Source: Algoriphagus marinus | Lineage (GTDB): Bacteria; Bacteroidota; Bacteroidia; Cytophagales; Cyclobacteriaceae | Assembly: GCF_001936475.1 (NCBI RefSeq) | Contig: NZ_MSPQ01000002.1 | Coordinates: forward strand, 434,001-498,000 | DNA length: 64,000 bases | Reading direction: 5' to 3' | Part shown: piece after piece, positions 60,701 through 64,000 of the stretch | Layout: every line of letters starts with the position of its first letter | Position numbering within the stretch: the stretch's first letter is position 1 | Translations under genes and position numbers: made by a program | The notes under the pieces: generated by a model | Database searches by the model: none | Seen by the model: only the letters and a program-made list of their open reading frames with translations | What the model was told of the DNA's origin: nothing

Positions 60701-63688
60701 CTAGCCACAAAAAATCTTTACCCTTACTTCGTAACCTTGATTGTTGGCATCTACCTGGATGCTTTCGGAGGTGTAGCCCGGAAGTAAACTCAGTTTTTCC
60801 CGGATCATTTTGATCCCTTTGGATTCATGAGTTTTGTTCACTTGCTGCATTCCGGTACCGTTATCTTTGACGATACATAGCAATTGATTTTCGGTTAGCA
60901 GTTCATAACATATCATGAGCTCTGGGCTTGGGTGATCTACTGCAAAGGCGTGGTTGAATACATTCTCCACCAAGGGCTGAATGATCATCGGTGGAATAAG
61001 CAAGTCCTGTTTCTGATTCAAAGCGCTACCCTTGATTTCCCACTTCACGCGATTATCCATTCGGATATTTTCTACGGCTATGTAGCTTTTCAGGTACGCG
61101 ATTTCCTCCTCTAAGGTGACTTGGGCTTTGCTACTTTGGTCTAAGGTGCTTCGAATAAGCTTGCTGAATTTGCCCAAGAATTCCAGTGCCTGGGGCGTAT
61201 CTTTTTTTAAGATATAATATTGAATGCTATTGATCGCATTGAAGATGAAATGAGGGTTCATCTGGGATTGCAAGGCTTCCAACTTAATTTCTGCAAGCCG
61301 TTGTTTCAGCATAGATTCACTTTTTACCTGACTCATTCTGACTTTGTAGACCAGCAAAAACAGAACTCCCAGAAGAATCCCAGTCAAAAACATAAACCAA
61401 CCTTGCAAGTAGTAGGGCTTTGAAATAGAAAATGGCAGTAAAGCAGAGTTGGATAGCTTCCCGGAAAAAAGGTCTTGGGTTTCCACCTCTAGCGTATAAT
61501 TCCCAGGAGGCAAATACGTCAGCTCTATCAACGTTTCATCGCTATACTCAGTCCATTCCGCCTCTGGTTTAAGCCGGTAGCGGTAGAGAAGTTTTCCTTC
61601 GCTGAAATTATCTTTTGGCTGAAATCGAATGGATAAGGAGTTTTCTTGTGAACTTAAATCCAAGCCTTCACCTTGATAGACAAACCATCGAAAGTCAGCC
61701 GTATTGGTTTTCTTCCCATTTACCTTGAGTTCAGTGATGGAGAGTTGGACAGGTGGATATTCTTTAGCAATCAAATCAGGAAGGTCCAGTACATAAAATC
61801 CTTTGTCCAGTCCGATATATAACTTTTCTCCAATCCGCTTTGCTGTTCTATAAATTCGATTGAATCCCCCTCCCTTTTCTGGCCAAAACCGAATTTCATC
61901 CCCTTGTAAAATATGTAAGCCTAATTCAGTGCCGACAAAAATCACATCCTGAAAGGACTCAATAAACAGGATCGAAGTACCATGAAGCCCTTCTTTAGGC
62001 CATTTTCTTAGGATTTCAAACGTAGGTTCTACGCGAATTTGATACAAATCCCCAAATTCTGTCCCTGCTAATAACTGCCCATTCCCTAAGTTATGGAGGG
62101 TTTTAAACTTTGGTTCTTCCCAAGTCCCTTCCTTTTTATAGGAAAGGAAAGCATCGCCGGCATAATGATAAAGTCCATGAAATACTGATGCCAGATACGT
62201 TCGGTTTTCTGTCTCTATGACTTTTGCAATCTGTAACGGAGTGCTTGGAAGCTCTGGCTCATAATAAGTGTATTCAAAATTTGAAGGATCTGAATATATC
62301 CTTACGCCAGCATAAGGGTTGGTCTCTAAAAGTTTCCCATCTGGTGTAAAACCAATACTGTAGGCGTGAACCGGAAGATAGGTCATGATCTTTCCCTGAA
62401 GACTCAATTCAAATATTCCAATATTGGAATTAGTCCACCATGAATTCCCTTTTTGGTGCAATTCATAAAATTCAATTTCCTCAGCAGGAATTGAAGGATC
62501 CAATTCAAAAAAACCATCTAGGTGTTTAGGGATTTTTTTGGGGAAAATGCTATAATACTCTGCTTGCTTTTGTTTAAAGCTCGCAGCGGTAACGATAGTC
62601 CTATTTCCTAATGATTCTCGAATATCTAGCCCCTTATTACTTATAAAAGCCATGTGCTGTTGATTGCCAGCAATACCTTTGACTTCGGCGCCATCTAATG
62701 CTTCATAGACAATTGCATTATCCAACCGAATCTGATACAGCCCCTTATCTTGAGATCCCAAGAAGAGTAATTTTCTTTTTTTATCGACTGCTCCTGCCAG
62801 AATGAATTTTGATTCAACTCCAAACCATTGATTTAGATTTTCCAAGTGTCCGTCTTGAAGTAAAAACACTCCGCCGTCTTTTGAAAATGTACTTGCGGCA
62901 AGTAAATAGCTTTCATTTTTTAGTCCTTCCAATTTTTGCCAGACTATGGACTGACCCAGGCTATCTTTAGGAGATTTTCCTACAAGGAAATCAGAAAGGT
63001 CAATCTTTTTAATAGACCCTTTATCCGCTAAAAAAAGATCATTTTGTTTTTGAAAAACTGAATAGATGGGAAGCCAATCATTGATTTTGGAAATCGTTGG
63101 TGTACTTCCGTTCAAATCCAATTCATAGCTTCCGCTTCTGTAGGTTGTAAAAAACAAGCGGTTTTCATTTTCAAAAAATCCTGTGGTGTAATTCAGGTCA
63201 TTTTCCCTTATACTGGAGGAAATAGGCGTGATTTTAAATGTGGCTACATCGGCAATGCTCACTCCATCTTCTGTGCCGATAAGCATTTTGTCCCCGAAGG
63301 AATAAAACCGTCTGATTCTGTTGTCTGTAAGACCATCTTCTTGGGTGAACACATGAAATATTTTCCCGTCAAAAACAGAAATACCACCCCCATAACTCCC
63401 AAACCAAAGATTCCCTTCTTGATCTTCTTCAATGGCCCAACAACTATTAAAGCCAAGTCCATCTTCTCCGTAAAAGTTTTGAAAACTTCCATTTTCAAAT
63501 TTAGAAACTCCGTTTTCTGTACCTATCCATAAAATTCCCCTGGAGTCTACCAACAGTGCTCTGATCACATTGTTGGGTAATCCGTCAGCAGTGGTAAAGT
63601 TATAAGAAGGTACCTGCTGGGAAAAAACTTGGACACACAGGCATTCAAGCAGAAAAAAACAAAGTGTAAGCTTTTTAATAAAACCCAT
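60701..63688 (-). CDS. LytS-type histidine kinase with two-component propeller
   Basis: A 995-residue membrane sensor kinase. A signal peptide leads to a beta-propeller of repeated units (for example VISVFDGKIFHVFTQEDGLTDN and LPNNVIRALLVDSRGILWIGTENGVSKFENGSF), then a Y_Y_Y domain (DNFSEGKLLYRYRLKPEAEWTEYSDETLIELTYLPPGNYTLEVE), one transmembrane helix (about 770-792: WFMFLTGILLGVLFLLVYKVR) and a His_kinase domain with QMNPHFIFNAINSIQYYIL. The N-box region is DNGTGMQQVNKTHESKGIKMIREKL. It starts inside the preceding response regulator gene (14-base overlap), so the two are a coupled two-component pair, perhaps for a surface polysaccharide or nutrient. Confidence 0.9.
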   Translation of the reverse strand: MGFIKKLTLCFFLLECLCVQVFSQQVPSYNFTTADGLPNNVIRALLVDSRGILWIGTENGVSKFENGSFQNFYGEDGLGFNSCWAIEEDQEGNLWFGSYGGGISVFDGKIFHVFTQEDGLTDNRIRRFYSFGDKMLIGTEDGVSIADVATFKITPISSSIRENDLNYTTGFFENENRLFFTTYRSGSYELDLNGSTPTISKINDWLPIYSVFQKQNDLFLADKGSIKKIDLSDFLVGKSPKDSLGQSIVWQKLEGLKNESYLLAASTFSKDGGVFLLQDGHLENLNQWFGVESKFILAGAVDKKRKLLFLGSQDKGLYQIRLDNAIVYEALDGAEVKGIAGNQQHMAFISNKGLDIRESLGNRTIVTAASFKQKQAEYYSIFPKKIPKHLDGFFELDPSIPAEEIEFYELHQKGNSWWTNSNIGIFELSLQGKIMTYLPVHAYSIGFTPDGKLLETNPYAGVRIYSDPSNFEYTYYEPELPSTPLQIAKVIETENRTYLASVFHGLYHYAGDAFLSYKKEGTWEEPKFKTLHNLGNGQLLAGTEFGDLYQIRVEPTFEILRKWPKEGLHGTSILFIESFQDVIFVGTELGLHILQGDEIRFWPEKGGGFNRIYRTAKRIGEKLYIGLDKGFYVLDLPDLIAKEYPPVQLSITELKVNGKKTNTADFRWFVYQGEGLDLSSQENSLSIRFQPKDNFSEGKLLYRYRLKPEAEWTEYSDETLIELTYLPPGNYTLEVETQDLFSGKLSNSALLPFSISKPYYLQGWFMFLTGILLGVLFLLVYKVRMSQVKSESMLKQRLAEIKLEALQSQMNPHFIFNAINSIQYYILKKDTPQALEFLGKFSKLIRSTLDQSSKAQVTLEEEIAYLKSYIAVENIRMDNRVKWEIKGSALNQKQDLLIPPMIIQPLVENVFNHAFAVDHPSPELMICYELLTENQLLCIVKDNGTGMQQVNKTHESKGIKMIREKLSLLPGYTSESIQVDANNQGYEVRVKIFCG

Positions 63689-64000
63689 CTTTCAGATTAG
63701 CACTCTTTCTGACTGAAACGGAAATTTTATCTCCATTTTTGAGAAACATAAACCCTTCTTTTTTATCATAGTAATCAAATTTGGTACAATTAGCCAAAAT
63801 CGAATCATGGATTCTTACGAATCGATCGCTGGATTTTAATCTGTCCTCATAAATCCCCAGAGATTTGGAAACCATCTTTTTTACTCCGCCTTCTAAGTAA
63901 AAATTGGTGTAGTTTCCATTTGCTTCAAGATATAGAATGTCATTCAAATCAACATATTCATCGATTTCATGAGATTTGAGTACGATCACTTGATTTTTTT
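63675..64000 (-). CDS. LytTR-type response regulator, C-terminal part (5' end outside window)
   Basis: The frame is open to the window edge, so only the LytTR DNA-binding domain is seen: VIVLKSHEIDEYVDLNDILYLEANGNYTNFYLEGGVKKMVSKSLGIYEDRLKSSDRFVRIHDSILANCTKF. The receiver domain must lie beyond base 64000. LytTR regulators bind direct-repeat operators as dimers. Its stop overlaps the kinase start by 14 bases, pairing it with the LytS-type kinase downstream. Confidence 0.88.
   Translation of the reverse strand, partial: KNQVIVLKSHEIDEYVDLNDILYLEANGNYTNFYLEGGVKKMVSKSLGIYEDRLKSSDRFVRIHDSILANCTKFDYYDKKEGFMFLKNGDKISVSVRKSANLKDGFY

Overview
The window looks like chromosomal DNA of a Bacteroidota bacterium of the order Cytophagales, most like Algoriphagus and relatives (Cyclobacteriaceae). 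The support is indirect. The genes are AT-rich, with TAnnTTTG-type -7 promoter boxes and weak Shine-Dalgarno use. Many families are typical of the phylum: DUF3108, DUF3078, DUF4221 and DUF5687 proteins, PafA phosphatase, a LytS-type kinase with a two-component propeller, and rplM starting as MDTLSYKT. The tmRNA tag is GEDSYAMAA. There is no rRNA, CRISPR array, transposase or recognisable integrase.

Layout. 1-6.6 kb: end of a DUF3108 protein, an OmpR-type two-component pair, a small lipoprotein, an RluA-type pseudouridine synthase, then rplM-rpsI-rpsB-tsf. 6.6-8.7 kb: a small accessory island (HigBA toxin-antitoxin and a beta-barrel protein) bracketed by the real tsf 3' end and a second, about 90% identical tsf 3' fragment. 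8.9-17.2 kb: aminopeptidase P, M16 protease, O-methyltransferase, LysM transglycosylase, DUF3078 protein, dnaX (split at an A11 run) and tmRNA. 17.2-28 kb: ABC exporter pair, nitroreductase, four-helix-bundle protein, RarA, ParE-type toxin-antitoxin pair, threonine aldolase, GDPD lipoprotein, DUF2721 protein, ECF sigma/anti-sigma pair and lpd. 28-38.5 kb: FabG, a DUF4221 lipoprotein, PruA, YjjG, an ArsR regulator, a GC-rich 114-bp repeat array with a GxxExxY gene and its truncated copy, exported aminopeptidase P, and PafA.

38.5-43.6 kb: a cassette of exported mini-peptide, DUF4221 lipoprotein and CARDB-like protein, with a strong hairpin after the peptide gene; then homogentisate dioxygenase, a GH16 glucanase and an orphan four-helix-bundle sensor. 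43.6-51.7 kb: a catabolic island that fits oxidation of glycosides at C3 (GMC dehydrogenase, its small subunit, cytochrome c, two TIM-barrel isomerases, Gfo/Idh/MocA dehydrogenase, MFS importer, DUF1080 hydrolase). 51.7-53.2 kb: a BatE-like protein and a tRNA cluster (Lys, Pro, Arg, Lys), with two extra tRNA 3' fragments whose T-loop position is occupied by a hairpin. 53.3-57.6 kb: M1 aminopeptidase, LON-domain protein, GAPDH.

57.8-60.6 kb: the most system-like accessory block. It holds a signal-less trypsin-like protease and, divergent from it, three packed genes for an IRG-like (interferon-inducible-type) GTPase, a duplicated Cys/His mini-protein and an HNH-type nuclease. 60.7-64 kb: a propeller-bearing LytS-type kinase and the LytTR end of its response regulator, cut by the window edge.

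The best candidates for undescribed biology are the IRG-GTPase/HNH cassette, the T-loop-interrupted tRNA fragments, the GxxExxY repeat locus and the peptide/DUF4221 operon. The dnaX A11 frameshift site is a clear case of a known kind of recoding. All positions and counts come from reading by eye; no database search was run.
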